Below the pieces are notes generated by a model. That model saw nothing but the letters and a program-made list of their open reading frames with translations. It made no database searches and had not been told where the DNA came from. Source: Gammaproteobacteria bacterium (GTDB lineage Bacteria > Pseudomonadota > Gammaproteobacteria > Competibacterales > Competibacteraceae). Taken from it: a stretch of 64,000 nt of DNA. Both the position numbers and the translations under genes were made by a program. This document shows positions 52,529 to 61,470 of the stretch, piece after piece (position 1 is the first letter of the stretch; each line of letters starts with the position of its first letter). The DNA lies in contig JACKNE010000009.1 of NCBI GenBank assembly GCA_024235035.1, positions 124,001-188,000 on the forward strand. Reading direction: 5' to 3'.

Positions 52529-52918
52529 GTGACGGACCAAGAAAAAGAGCAGGAATGGGCCATTGAAGATGATAGGAGTGAAGAAGATCGGCGTCAGTAC
52601 GATCGCTACAGCACAGACTTTTACCTGTGCGTCCACACGAGGCCTGATGATCGTCTTCTCGGCGATGTCATTGACATCAGTCTGGGCGGCCTGAAACTGC
52701 TGAGCAACGAAGCGCTTCGTGTTGGTGAAATCATGTCATTGCAGATGGACATTGCTCTAGAAAGTGGCCGACAGGGCAACTTCGAGTTTCAGGCGAGGGC
52801 CGTCTGGAGCGGCCAGGATGAAAACCCCGAGTGCTACACCACAGGGTTTGAGTTTCTCAACTTATCTCCCCAAACACGGAAAATCTTGCAAGATATCATC
52901 GACGAGTTGGGCGATTAG
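52529..52918 (+). CDS. PilZ domain cyclic di-GMP binding protein
   Basis: A 129-residue single PilZ domain. The two ligand motifs are present: R22-x3-R26 (RRQYDR) and D49-x-S51-x2-G54 (DISLGG), so cyclic di-GMP binding is expected. An acidic N-terminal tail (DQEKEQEWAIEDDRSEEDRR) precedes the fold, and FQARAVWSG and YTTGFEFLNLSP complete the barrel. Start GTG 52529 with AGAGGG 8 bases ahead. No output domain, so it probably acts by binding a partner. It lies next to the second receptor/binding-protein pair and may connect it functionally to the SiaD cyclase. Confidence 0.9.
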   Translation: MTDQEKEQEWAIEDDRSEEDRRQYDRYSTDFYLCVHTRPDDRLLGDVIDISLGGLKLLSNEALRVGEIMSLQMDIALESGRQGNFEFQARAVWSGQDENPECYTTGFEFLNLSPQTRKILQDIIDELGD

Positions 52919-53296
52919 GCACGGTGCGAGAAAAATTCGGATCGACGAACCAGCCGTTCCAGCACTAGCTGGTCTAGCTGGTCGCTTCAAACAACACCAA
53001 TCGGTCAAGTTAGCGTTTTCATGAGATGCATCGCCGTTCGTTCGCCCACAGCGGCGTGCAGTCCTCCACCCCCACCAGCGTCAGTCACCAGGCGATGCTC
53101 TGCCAAACGATCCGGTTTAGGTATCGGCGGTTCTCCAACAATCTGGCCAACGATGTCACCGGTCGTTTGGTATCGAACACCTACCTCAGCTCATCGCCGC
53201 ATGGAATCGCCGCTGGAAAGTCAGTTCGCACAACCAGCAGGTTGGTTTTATATAGCCTCCAATGGTCATCAACTGGCTCCACTAGAGAGGATCACG
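52919..53296 (+). other. Gap between PilZ and reductase genes
   Basis: About 378 bases with an open frame in line with the reductase gene but no coding character and no family similarity. It has a repeated CTAGCTGGT near 52967-52983. No clear promoter, terminator or RNA gene was seen. GAGAGG at 53285-53290 is the ribosome binding site of the next gene. Confidence 0.45.
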
Positions 53297-54313
53297 ATGC
53301 CCTATCGTATTGCCATTCAGCCAAGCGGTCACGAATTCCAGGTGACAGACACTGAATCAGTGCTGGACGCCGCTCTGCGTGAAAAAGGCAGCGTCTTACC
53401 TTATGGTTGCCGTAACGGGACCTGCGGTTCTTGCATGGGTACACTGCTATCCGGTCAAGTCGTTTATCTTGAAGGTCGCCCGTCGGGACTCAGTGAGCGT
53501 GAGCAAGCGGAGGGCAAGGTGTTGTTGTGCCAGGCGCGGCCCGTCTCCGACTTAGTGATCGAAGCGCGCGAGGTGAAAACCGGCGGCGATATCGTGGTGA
53601 AAACCTTGCCCTGCCGCGTGGAACAGCGAGAGCGGTTGGCTCCAGATGTCATGCGGTTGTATCTACGACCACCCAACACCGAGCGCCTACAATTCTTGGC
53701 AGGTCAGTACGTGGACATCCTGTTAGCGGATGGTCGGCGGCGGGGTTTTTCACTGGCCAACCCGCCTCATGCCGACGATTTGCTGGAACTGCATATCCGC
53801 CTTGTGCCAGGCGGTTTCTTTACCAGCTACGTCTTTGAGCGCATGAAGGATAAGGCGTTATTGCGCTTTCAGGGACCATTGGGGACATTTTTCCTGCGCG
53901 AGGATTCGCCGCGTCCGGTCATCCTGGTGGGTGGCGGCACCGGCTTCGCGCCGCTGAAAGGCATGTTGGAACATGCTTTTCACATTAAGTGGGATCGTCC
54001 ATTGCACCTGTACTGGGGCGTGCGGGCGCCGGTGGATTTGTATCTGGATGCGCTGCCGCGCCGCTGGCTTGAAGAATATCCCTACTTCCGTTACACCCCG
54101 GTATTATCGGAGCCACAGCCGGAAGATCCTTGGCAAGGACGGACTGGGTGGGTGCACGAAGCGGTTGCCGCCGATTATCCTGATCTCAGTGGCCACGATA
54201 TTTATATGAGCGGCCCACCGCCGATGATCGAAGCCGCCAAGCCAGTTTTTGCGGCGCAGGGATTGCCCGCAGAACAGTTGTTCTACGACTCCTTCGAGTT
54301 TTCGGCGCGATAA
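53297..54313 (+). CDS. Ferredoxin-NAD(P)H reductase fusion (AscD/CDP-glucoseen reductase-like)
   Basis: A 338-residue electron-transfer protein. Residues 1-90 are a plant-type [2Fe-2S] ferredoxin with ligands in YGCRNGTCGSCMG and a later LLCQARP. The rest is an FAD (RRGFSLANPP) and NAD(P) (VILVGGGTGFAPLKGML, YMSGPPPMIEAA) reductase module. It resembles CDP-6-deoxy-delta-3,4-glucoseen reductase and related oxygenase reductases. No deoxysugar genes are near, so the label is by similarity only. Start ATG 53297 is chosen by its ribosome binding site and by the beginning of the ferredoxin fold. It converges with hemY. Confidence 0.88.
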   Translation: MPYRIAIQPSGHEFQVTDTESVLDAALREKGSVLPYGCRNGTCGSCMGTLLSGQVVYLEGRPSGLSEREQAEGKVLLCQARPVSDLVIEAREVKTGGDIVVKTLPCRVEQRERLAPDVMRLYLRPPNTERLQFLAGQYVDILLADGRRRGFSLANPPHADDLLELHIRLVPGGFFTSYVFERMKDKALLRFQGPLGTFFLREDSPRPVILVGGGTGFAPLKGMLEHAFHIKWDRPLHLYWGVRAPVDLYLDALPRRWLEEYPYFRYTPVLSEPQPEDPWQGRTGWVHEAVAADYPDLSGHDIYMSGPPPMIEAAKPVFAAQGLPAEQLFYDSFEFSAR

Positions 54314-54380
54314 AGCGGATGCGCGACGAATTTATCTATTTTATTTTTATATAAAAATTAGCTGGCATCGGTCGATGCCT

Positions 54381-54413
54381 AAAAAAACACCGGCGGGCAA
54401 TCTCTCCCGCCGG
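54381..54413 (-). terminator. Intrinsic terminator after hemY
   Basis: On the minus strand CCGGCGGG and CCCGCCGG enclose an eight-base loop and are followed by TG and seven Ts. It lies 18 bases after the hemY stop and ends the hemCDXY operon. Confidence 0.9.
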
Positions 54414-54430
54414 CAATGGTCATCAAGATA

Positions 54431-55711
54431 TCAAGTCGCCGCCGCCGGCGCGGCCGATTGACCGGGTCCCTCAAGCTGCACCTTATCGGTAGCGGGCAGC
54501 ATCGCACCGTGCTGCTCTTGCGGCTTGCCCACCAATAGCCGCAGACCGGCGTGAAAGCACTGGCCAGCGTAGGTCAGTTCATGCAGGGACTCCAGCAATT
54601 CGCCCAGTTCCTGATAGGCATCCGGGGTTGGCATGATCTGAATGCTGCGTTCCAGATAGTTGCGCGCCTTGGCATTCTGCTGGCAACGCTTAGCCAGTCG
54701 GCCCAGTGTCAACAGCAAATATGCATCGTCACCGTGTTGCTCCAACCAGCCTTCAGCAGCGGCCAATTGCGCCGTGGCGTTGCCACGTCCGAGCATTCCG
54801 TAACCGACGACCAGCTTCGCGTTCCAGCGCCGGTCGATCGCCTCACGCAGCAGCGCCTCGGCGTCCTCGATAGCCTGACAGTCACATAAAGCCGTTGCAT
54901 AAGCGACCAGAAACGCTTCATCTTCCTCACGTAGTATGGTCGGCGCCTCTTTCCACAGCGCTCGCAGCTTCTCCAATGAACCCCCAGCAGCGGTAATTTC
55001 CAGAAGCGCCCGATAGGTCTGGCCCTGCAATTCCACAAGCAATTCGGCGCCCAATGCTTTTTGTTTTTGCACCTCCGGCAGCAGTTTTTGCAGCGATTCC
55101 CAGGCTTCCAGGGATTGATAAGTTTTAGCCAACCACTGTAATACGCCTGGATGGCGAGGATTAAGCGTATGCAACGATTCCAAGATAGCGCGAGCCTGCT
55201 CGGCATCCCCATCCTCCAGCAGGAACTCTGCGCGGGTGAGTTGCACGGTTGTCTTATCGGATTCCGGCAAGTCTTCAGCCCGGCGCAGATTCAGGTCACG
55301 ACGCCACTTGACATCATGGAGATGGTGGGCAGCCCGCGCCGCGCCCAAGTAATGTAGGGCAGGCGTTTCGCTGGATTCCGCACCCTTGAGCAAAGTTTTC
55401 TCGGCCGCCACCCACTGACCGGCGGAGAGTTGCCGAATGCCAAGATCGAACAACCGCCGGGCTCTTTTCTGTAGTCGTCGTTGATTGGCTTCTAGCGTCT
55501 GGCTTGGCGTTTGCCAAAGCCGGACCGCCAAGCGCACCAAAGCGTAGAATGCGAAAAAGGCAAAGACCAGGAAGATGACGAAGAAAGCCAGGCTGGTCTC
55601 AACCGTCCATTGACCCATACTGAACATGGCGTAACCTGGGTCCTGCCGCAGTGATAGCGCCATCCAGACCGAAATGAACAGCGTGATGATGATACCGACC
55701 AGCAATCTCAT
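54431..55711 (-). CDS. hemY: HemY protein (TPR membrane protein)
   Basis: A 426-residue inner membrane protein with two N-terminal helices (about 2-22 and 40-62) and a cytoplasmic or periplasmic TPR-like region. The start MRLLVGIIITLFISVWMALS and DPGYAMFSMGQWTVETSLAFF are typical of gammaproteobacterial HemY, an uncharacterised protein (not the protoporphyrinogen oxidase of Bacillus). TPR-type segments such as ALHYLGAARAAHHLHD and AYQELGELLESL follow. It overlaps hemX by four bases. Confidence 0.93.
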   Translation of the reverse strand: MRLLVGIIITLFISVWMALSLRQDPGYAMFSMGQWTVETSLAFFVIFLVFAFFAFYALVRLAVRLWQTPSQTLEANQRRLQKRARRLFDLGIRQLSAGQWVAAEKTLLKGAESSETPALHYLGAARAAHHLHDVKWRRDLNLRRAEDLPESDKTTVQLTRAEFLLEDGDAEQARAILESLHTLNPRHPGVLQWLAKTYQSLEAWESLQKLLPEVQKQKALGAELLVELQGQTYRALLEITAAGGSLEKLRALWKEAPTILREEDEAFLVAYATALCDCQAIEDAEALLREAIDRRWNAKLVVGYGMLGRGNATAQLAAAEGWLEQHGDDAYLLLTLGRLAKRCQQNAKARNYLERSIQIMPTPDAYQELGELLESLHELTYAGQCFHAGLRLLVGKPQEQHGAMLPATDKVQLEGPGQSAAPAAAT

Positions 55712-57261
55712 GGTTGCCCCTCCTCATTCATCGCCGCTGGTTTGATTGGCTCAGGCGGCGATTGCACCGGCTCCGCCGGCGACGGAGTCGGCTGTGCAGT
55801 CGCCAAAGCCGCGGACGTTGCCGGTCGCATGGCGCGGATAGGCTGCCGTTGGGTGATGAATTCCTGGAACGACTGCCTGAGACCAGATAAATCGGGAATG
55901 TAGGGATTGAACTGTATAGCCTGGAGGGCTTGAAGCTCAGTCAGGAATTCAGTGACCTTTGGATCAGTAGTGTCAAAATAATTTTCCATCCAGTCGCGTA
56001 CTTGTCCATAGGAATCTTGGAAGGCTTGAGCATTGCCGCGCAAGAGCGCGGTCCGCAGGGTTTCCAATTCCAGTCGTAGATTCTGACGCAGGAAGAACTC
56101 GTCCTCACGCGCGATCAGCGGCGGCGCTTCGCTACGCTCGCGACGAATCACCACGATATCCTTGAATTGATTCCAAACCGCCTCGCCGGTACGCTCCCAC
56201 CAAGGGCGCTCGGTATCGTCACTCAAGGCGACGGTGGTGGCAGGTTTGACCCGGTTCTTGATATCGGGTACACCCGAGTTGAGCTTTAGCGGCAAACCAT
56301 CCATTTGCTTTTCCATCTCAACCACCTTGTGAGCGAGCGCGCCAAGATCGGGCAGGCGCACGCCGCGCAAAGTAGCAATGGCTTCGCCAAGCATCGTCTG
56401 CACTGGAGCCAGTCGTTTTTCGTCAACCGTCTGCAACTGCTGTTGTGCAGCGCCTAACGCCAAGCGAGCGGCGTCGATGTTGCGCTCCAGCTTAAGTTTG
56501 GTATCGGCCAGTCGCAGCAAGTAGTCCACTTCCGCCAGTGGGAAGGCGTTGATGTCACCACCCTTGGAAGCGATGAGTTTGACCGTTTCCAGATGTTCAG
56601 TTAAGCCGTTATGGCTGAGCTGCAAGTTTTGCAAGTGCTCATCCAGTTGGGTCAGACGAGTCTGCTGTTCCTGGATTTGCGCTTCAAGTGTCTGTTTTTC
56701 CTGTTGAGTTGAGGTTTTGTGAATTTCATGGCTTTCCCGCAACAACTTGATTTCATTCTTGACGATCTCGGTTTCACCCTTTTGCAACTCAATGGCGCTC
56801 TTCAGCGGCTGCAAGTCACCGGTCAATCCCAATAGTTGTTCCTTGAGATTTTGATCTTCGGTGCGCAATTGACCGATAGCATGCTGGTTTTGGTCAACGG
56901 GATTCTTGAGCGCCTGCAATTCGGCGATGGTGGTTTTGAGCGCTTGGAATTCAGGATCCTGCTGGGCAATAGCCTGCTTGATCGCCTGATTCAGCCGGCT
57001 AGTCTGTGTGGCCTGTTCCTGCTGCCACAGGTACCAGAGATACCCGCTGCCGCCCGCCGCGCCTAAGGCTACCAGCAATGCGAATGCCGCCAATCCTCGA
57101 CCACCTTTGGGAGCGGGTGTCGGAATGATCGCAGGCGTAGCCGATGCGGTAGGCGTCGCTGCTTGAGGCGCAGCCGATGCGGCCGAAGTCGAAGGGTTTG
57201 CGGGTTTATCGAGCGTTGTGGTAATCGGGGCACTGCCAATGTCGGATTTTTGATCTGTCAT
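55708..57261 (-). CDS. hemX: HemX protein
   Basis: A 517-residue membrane-anchored protein. An N-terminal Ala/Thr/Pro-rich stretch (1-50) precedes one transmembrane helix (about 53-78) and a long coiled coil rich in Gln, Glu and Leu (about 90-220). The HemX core follows, with GGDINAFPLAEVDYLLRLADTKL and WWERTGEAVWNQFKDIVVIRR as clear family landmarks. The C-terminus is Pro/Ala-rich. Its enzymatic role is unproven. It lies 6 bases after hemD and overlaps hemY. Confidence 0.93.
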   Translation of the reverse strand: MTDQKSDIGSAPITTTLDKPANPSTSAASAAPQAATPTASATPAIIPTPAPKGGRGLAAFALLVALGAAGGSGYLWYLWQQEQATQTSRLNQAIKQAIAQQDPEFQALKTTIAELQALKNPVDQNQHAIGQLRTEDQNLKEQLLGLTGDLQPLKSAIELQKGETEIVKNEIKLLRESHEIHKTSTQQEKQTLEAQIQEQQTRLTQLDEHLQNLQLSHNGLTEHLETVKLIASKGGDINAFPLAEVDYLLRLADTKLKLERNIDAARLALGAAQQQLQTVDEKRLAPVQTMLGEAIATLRGVRLPDLGALAHKVVEMEKQMDGLPLKLNSGVPDIKNRVKPATTVALSDDTERPWWERTGEAVWNQFKDIVVIRRERSEAPPLIAREDEFFLRQNLRLELETLRTALLRGNAQAFQDSYGQVRDWMENYFDTTDPKVTEFLTELQALQAIQFNPYIPDLSGLRQSFQEFITQRQPIRAMRPATSAALATAQPTPSPAEPVQSPPEPIKPAAMNEEGQP

Positions 57262-57267
57262 GTCGCG

Positions 57268-58101
57268 TTACCGAAGGGGTGGGGGTGGGCTCGTCATCAG
57301 GTCGAATAGGGCGGCAAGGATGGCTTCGTCGCTGGCCTCCCGGGCGAGCAGGGAATAGCGGCAACCGTATTCCACGGCGGTTTGCCGGATGCGGGCACTG
57401 ACCACGACCAGAGGCGTGTCACGCAAATAGTTCTGCCCGACGATCTTTAGCATATCAAAAAGATTCCGCAGGCTCTCGGTACTGGTGATGACAACCGCGC
57501 CGATTTCACCGCGCGCCCAACGCTCCACAAGTGTTTCGGTGTCCACAGTGGGCGGTTCACGCCGGTAAACTTCAGCGCGGTCCACACGCGCGCCACGACC
57601 CACCAGAGTATCCACTAGCCATTCCCGGCCACCTTCGCCGCGAATGATCACGATGTTTTGACCGGCAACCTGCTGTAAACGGGGCAATTCCAGCAACGCT
57701 TCGCTGGTGAAACCTTGTGCCGGTCGCAGGCAGTCAGCGACGCCCTGGCTTGCCAGCGACCGGGCGGTCGCTTGGCCGATCACCGCGATGTCCAACCGCG
57801 GCGGGAGACCGCCGCAAGCCCGAATCAGCGGCCAGGCACGATCCACGGCGTTCGTGCTGGTGAAAATCGCCAGATCGTAATCGGCTAACCGCTCAAAAAT
57901 GGCCAGCGCCGGCGCCCAGTCACGCGGCTCAGTAATGACCAGCGCCGGGCAACGAATGGCAACGCCGCCGCGCCGCTCGATCAACCGGCACAGCGGATCG
58001 GCTTGCTGCTCAGGTCGAGTGACGAGCACACCTAAACCGTTTAAAAACCGGCTCTCTTCACTTCTCAGGAGAGTGATTGGGGACGAAGGCCGCTGGCTCA
58101 T
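57268..58101 (-). CDS. hemD: Uroporphyrinogen-III synthase
   Basis: Closes and inverts ring D of hydroxymethylbilane. The 277-residue protein shows the two-domain outline: GLGVLVTRPEQQADPLCRLIERRGGVAIRCPALVITEP, AIFTSTNAVDRAWPLI, ALLELPRLQQVAGQNIVIIRGEGGREWL and RAEVYRREPP, VVITSTESLRNLFDM. The first 20 residues may be extra. It starts four bases after the hemC stop. Confidence 0.93.
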   Translation of the reverse strand: MSQRPSSPITLLRSEESRFLNGLGVLVTRPEQQADPLCRLIERRGGVAIRCPALVITEPRDWAPALAIFERLADYDLAIFTSTNAVDRAWPLIRACGGLPPRLDIAVIGQATARSLASQGVADCLRPAQGFTSEALLELPRLQQVAGQNIVIIRGEGGREWLVDTLVGRGARVDRAEVYRREPPTVDTETLVERWARGEIGAVVITSTESLRNLFDMLKIVGQNYLRDTPLVVVSARIRQTAVEYGCRYSLLAREASDEAILAALFDLMTSPPPPLR

Positions 58102-58104
58102 GGT

Positions 58105-59037
58105 TCAATGCGCCGCCAATAATCGCTGCAGAATCGCGCCAGCGCCGCGGCTGAGCAACTCCTCGGCCAGCACCACGCCGAGCGCTTCCGCTTCGCCAGC
58201 TGGGCCGCGAACTTCGCCAGCCACAATCCGACGACCATCGGGCTCACCCACCAGACCACGCAGCCAAATCCATTCATTCTCCAACACCGCGTGGCCAGCG
58301 ATAGGCACTTGACATCCACCTTGTAACCTGGCATTGAAAGCGCGTTCCGCCGTGACCTGAATATGCGTCGCTGGATCATCAAGTACGCTAATCCACTGTC
58401 GGGTTCGAGCATCATCCAACCGGCATTCCACGCCAATCGCGCCTTGACCGATGGCCGGCAGGCTGATTTCCGGTTCCAGGGCCAGTGTGATGCGTTCCAC
58501 CAAACCTAACCGTTTCAGACCCGCCGCCGCCAGCAGGATGGCGTCAAACTCCCCCGCATCCAATTTAGCCAATCGACTACCGACATTACCGCGCAGACTA
58601 TGAATCTCCCATTCAGGACAACGGGCGGCCAATTGGCACTGGCGACGCAGACTGGAGGTGCCGATCCGGGCCTTGACCGGCAGGGCGTCAAGATGAGGAT
58701 AATGGCAGGAGACAAAGGCGTCGCGAGGGTCCTCACGCGTCAGGATGACAGGCAAGCCCAATCCAGCCGGGAAGTCTACTGGTACGTCCTTCATGGAATG
58801 AACGGCAAGATCGGCGCGACCTTCCAGTAACCCCTGCTCCAATTCCTTGACGAACAACCCCTTACCACCGACCTTAGCTAGTGGACTATCGAGAATCTTA
58901 TCCCCCCGAGTGATCATGCCGATCAATTCTACATGCAAGCCAGGATGGGCTCGGCGCAAACGTTCCGCGACGTGTTCAGCCTGCCAAAGGGCTAGAGGGC
59001 TTTTGCGGGTGGCAATACGCAGGGTGTCGGAGGACAT
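58105..59037 (-). CDS. hemC: Hydroxymethylbilane synthase (porphobilinogen deaminase)
   Basis: Polymerises four porphobilinogens. The 310-residue protein has the start LRIATRKSPLALWQAEHVAERL, GGKGLFVKELEQGLLEGRADLAVHSMKDVP, the catalytic Asp within the latter, RIGTSSLRRQ, and the dipyrromethane-carrying Cys in RLQGGCQVPIAGHAVL. It heads the hemCDXY operon and is divergent from argH with about 50 bases between them. Confidence 0.97.
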   Translation of the reverse strand: MSSDTLRIATRKSPLALWQAEHVAERLRRAHPGLHVELIGMITRGDKILDSPLAKVGGKGLFVKELEQGLLEGRADLAVHSMKDVPVDFPAGLGLPVILTREDPRDAFVSCHYPHLDALPVKARIGTSSLRRQCQLAARCPEWEIHSLRGNVGSRLAKLDAGEFDAILLAAAGLKRLGLVERITLALEPEISLPAIGQGAIGVECRLDDARTRQWISVLDDPATHIQVTAERAFNARLQGGCQVPIAGHAVLENEWIWLRGLVGEPDGRRIVAGEVRGPAGEAEALGVVLAEELLSRGAGAILQRLLAAH

Positions 59038-59086
59038 GGTTTGATAAGCTATAGGTATCTTCTAATTGAATCTAACAGCATATCTT

Positions 59087-60502
59087 ATGAGCAATCCAAA
59101 GACTAACCAGAGTTGGGGCGGGCGATTTACCGAGAGTACGGATGCCTTCGTCGCGACATTCACCGCTTCGGTGGACTTCGATCGCCGCATGTATCGGCAG
59201 GATATCGACGGCTCCATCGCCCATGCTCGAATGCTGACGCGGAGCGGCGTGCTATCCGATACGGATTGCGTAGCGATCGTGGATGGGCTGGCAGCGATTC
59301 GCCGCGAGATCGAGCATGGCGAGTTCACATGGTCCATCGCTCTGGAAGATGTCCACATGAATATCGAGGCGCGGCTGATCGAGCGGATCGGCGACGCCGG
59401 TAAGCGTCTACATACCGGACGTTCCCGCAACGATCAGGTCGCAACCGATGTTCGTCTATACCTGCGCGATGCCATCGACACCATTCTGACTGAGATGAGA
59501 CGGTTATTGGGCGGACTGGCGGAGCAGGCCCTACGCGAAGCCGCCACCATCATGCCCGGATTCACGCACTTGCAAGTCGCTCAACCGGTGACTTTCGGTC
59601 ATCACCTGCTGGCTTGGTTCGAAATGGTGAAACGCGATCATGAGCGATTGACCGACTGCCGCCAGCGAGTCAATGTCATGCCACTGGGTGCGGCGGCGCT
59701 GGCGGGAACCAGCTATCCATTGGATCGCCATTACACTGCGCAACTACTCGGTTTCACGGCGCCCTGCGCCAATTCGCTGGATGCGGTCAGCGACCGAGAT
59801 TTCGCCATCGAATTCACTGCCGCCGCCGCTATCTTGATGACCCATCTGTCGCGCATGGCTGAGGAGCTGATCCTGTGGTCCTCGGCCCAATTCGATTTTG
59901 TCGATCTGCCCGACCGATTCTGCACCGGTTCCTCGATCATGCCCCAGAAGAAGAATCCCGATGTACCGGAACTGGTGCGCGGCAAGGTTGGGCGAGTGAA
60001 TGGGCATCTGATGGCGCTGTTGACCCTGATGAAGAGCCAGCCGTTGGCGTATAACAAGGATAATCAGGAGGACAAGGAGCCACTGTTCGATACCGTGGAT
60101 ACCGTGCTCGGTTGCCTACGGGCGTTTGCCGACATGATTCCGGCGCTGCGCCCCAAGCGTGACAACATGCGGCAATCGGCCCAACGCGGCTTTGCGACAG
60201 CCACCGATCTGGCGGATTATCTAGTGCGCAGGGGCGTCCCATTCCGTGATGCGCATGAGATTGTCGGCAAGGCGGTGCGGCTTGGGGTGGAAACCGGGCG
60301 GGACTTGGCGGAGATGGCTTTGGAGGAATTGCGGCAATTCTCGCCGCTGATCGAAGACGATGTGTTCGAGATCTTGGCCCTAGAAGGTTCGGTCGCAGCC
60401 CGCGCTGTGCTGGGTGGCACGGCGCCCAGCCAGGTTCGTGAGGCCGCATCTCTGGCCCAGACCTGGGTCAACCAGCATATTCACGTCAATCAACCCTCGT
60501 AG
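59087..60502 (+). CDS. argH: Argininosuccinate lyase
   Basis: Splits argininosuccinate into arginine and fumarate. With start ATG 59087 (MSNPKTNQSWGGRF) it has 471 residues. Landmarks are GGRFTESTDAFVATFTASV, EDVHMNIEARLIERIGDAG, GRSRNDQVATD, MPGFTHLQVAQPVTFGHHLL and the fumarase-superfamily signature GSSIMPQKKNPD. A TTG at 59066 is a less likely start. The hemC-argH divergence is common in gammaproteobacteria. Confidence 0.97.
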   Translation: MSNPKTNQSWGGRFTESTDAFVATFTASVDFDRRMYRQDIDGSIAHARMLTRSGVLSDTDCVAIVDGLAAIRREIEHGEFTWSIALEDVHMNIEARLIERIGDAGKRLHTGRSRNDQVATDVRLYLRDAIDTILTEMRRLLGGLAEQALREAATIMPGFTHLQVAQPVTFGHHLLAWFEMVKRDHERLTDCRQRVNVMPLGAAALAGTSYPLDRHYTAQLLGFTAPCANSLDAVSDRDFAIEFTAAAAILMTHLSRMAEELILWSSAQFDFVDLPDRFCTGSSIMPQKKNPDVPELVRGKVGRVNGHLMALLTLMKSQPLAYNKDNQEDKEPLFDTVDTVLGCLRAFADMIPALRPKRDNMRQSAQRGFATATDLADYLVRRGVPFRDAHEIVGKAVRLGVETGRDLAEMALEELRQFSPLIEDDVFEILALEGSVAARAVLGGTAPSQVREAASLAQTWVNQHIHVNQPS

Positions 60503-60519
60503 TACAGAGAATTCGCCCA

Positions 60520-61470
60520 ATGACGCCAGCGACCATGCAAGCCGTGCGTATTCACGCTTATGGCGGCCCTGAAATACTCCACCATGAAGAAAATGTACCC
60601 TTACCTTCTCTTAAGCCCGATGACTTGTTGGTCCGGGTACGAGCGGCGGCGGTCAATCCAGTGGACTGGAAAATCCGTGAAGGTCGGTTGCAGAATGTCC
60701 TCCATCACACTTTGCCGCTCACCTTGGGCTGGGACGTTTCCGGCGAGGTGGTCGAAGTCGGTCCCGAGGCGCATGCATTCACCATGGGCGATGCGGTATA
60801 CGCCCGCCCGGACATCGAGCGCGACGGCGCTTATGCTGAGTACATCACCGTCAAGGCCAGCGAAGCGGCCCGCAAGCCGACTACCCTGGATCATGTACAC
60901 GCTGCCGCTGTGCCACTGACGGCGCTGACCGCCTGGCAGTCACTGGTGACTACCGCACAATTGAAAGCCGGTCAGACCGTGTTGATCCACGCTGCCGCCG
61001 GCGGCGTCGGCAGTTTGGCCGTGCAACTGGCCAAGGCGCTGGGTGCGCGGGTCATCGCCACGGCTTCAGCAGTCAACACGGGGCTGGTGACGCATCTAGG
61101 GGCCGATCAGTTCATCGACTACACACAAACCCGCTTTGAAGAGGCCGCCAAAGATGTCGACGTGGTGCTCGACACTTGCGGCGGGGATACTCAAGCCCGC
61201 TCCTGGTCGGTGTTGAAGCCAGGCGGCATCCTGGTTTCGGTGGTTGACCCACCACCGGAAGCCATGGCTGTCGAGCGAGGGGTTCGCAGCGCCTTCGTCT
61301 TCATCCAGCCCAGTGGCGAGCAATTGACCACCATCACCCAGTTGATCGACGAAAGCCGCATGAAACCCATCATCCACACCGTGTTGCCGCTCCGCGAAGC
61401 GCGTCAGGCGCATGTCATCAGCCAGGGGGGCCACGCTCGCGGCAAGATCGTGCTACGGGTCGCCGACTAG
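60520..61470 (+). CDS. NADP-dependent zinc-less quinone oxidoreductase
   Basis: A 316-residue medium-chain dehydrogenase/reductase without catalytic zinc. PVDWKIREGRLQ, TLGWDVSGEVVEVGPEAHAF and AALTALTAWQSL-like segments (PLTALTAWQSLVTTAQL) are typical. The NADP-binding loop is HAAAGGVGSLAVQLAKALGARVIATAS. It lies 17 bases after argH and may be read through from it. Its substrate, a quinone or enone, is unknown. Its stop codon overlaps the heme oxygenase stop on the other strand by four bases. Confidence 0.92.
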   Translation: MTPATMQAVRIHAYGGPEILHHEENVPLPSLKPDDLLVRVRAAAVNPVDWKIREGRLQNVLHHTLPLTLGWDVSGEVVEVGPEAHAFTMGDAVYARPDIERDGAYAEYITVKASEAARKPTTLDHVHAAAVPLTALTAWQSLVTTAQLKAGQTVLIHAAAGGVGSLAVQLAKALGARVIATASAVNTGLVTHLGADQFIDYTQTRFEEAAKDVDVVLDTCGGDTQARSWSVLKPGGILVSVVDPPPEAMAVERGVRSAFVFIQPSGEQLTTITQLIDESRMKPIIHTVLPLREARQAHVISQGGHARGKIVLRVAD

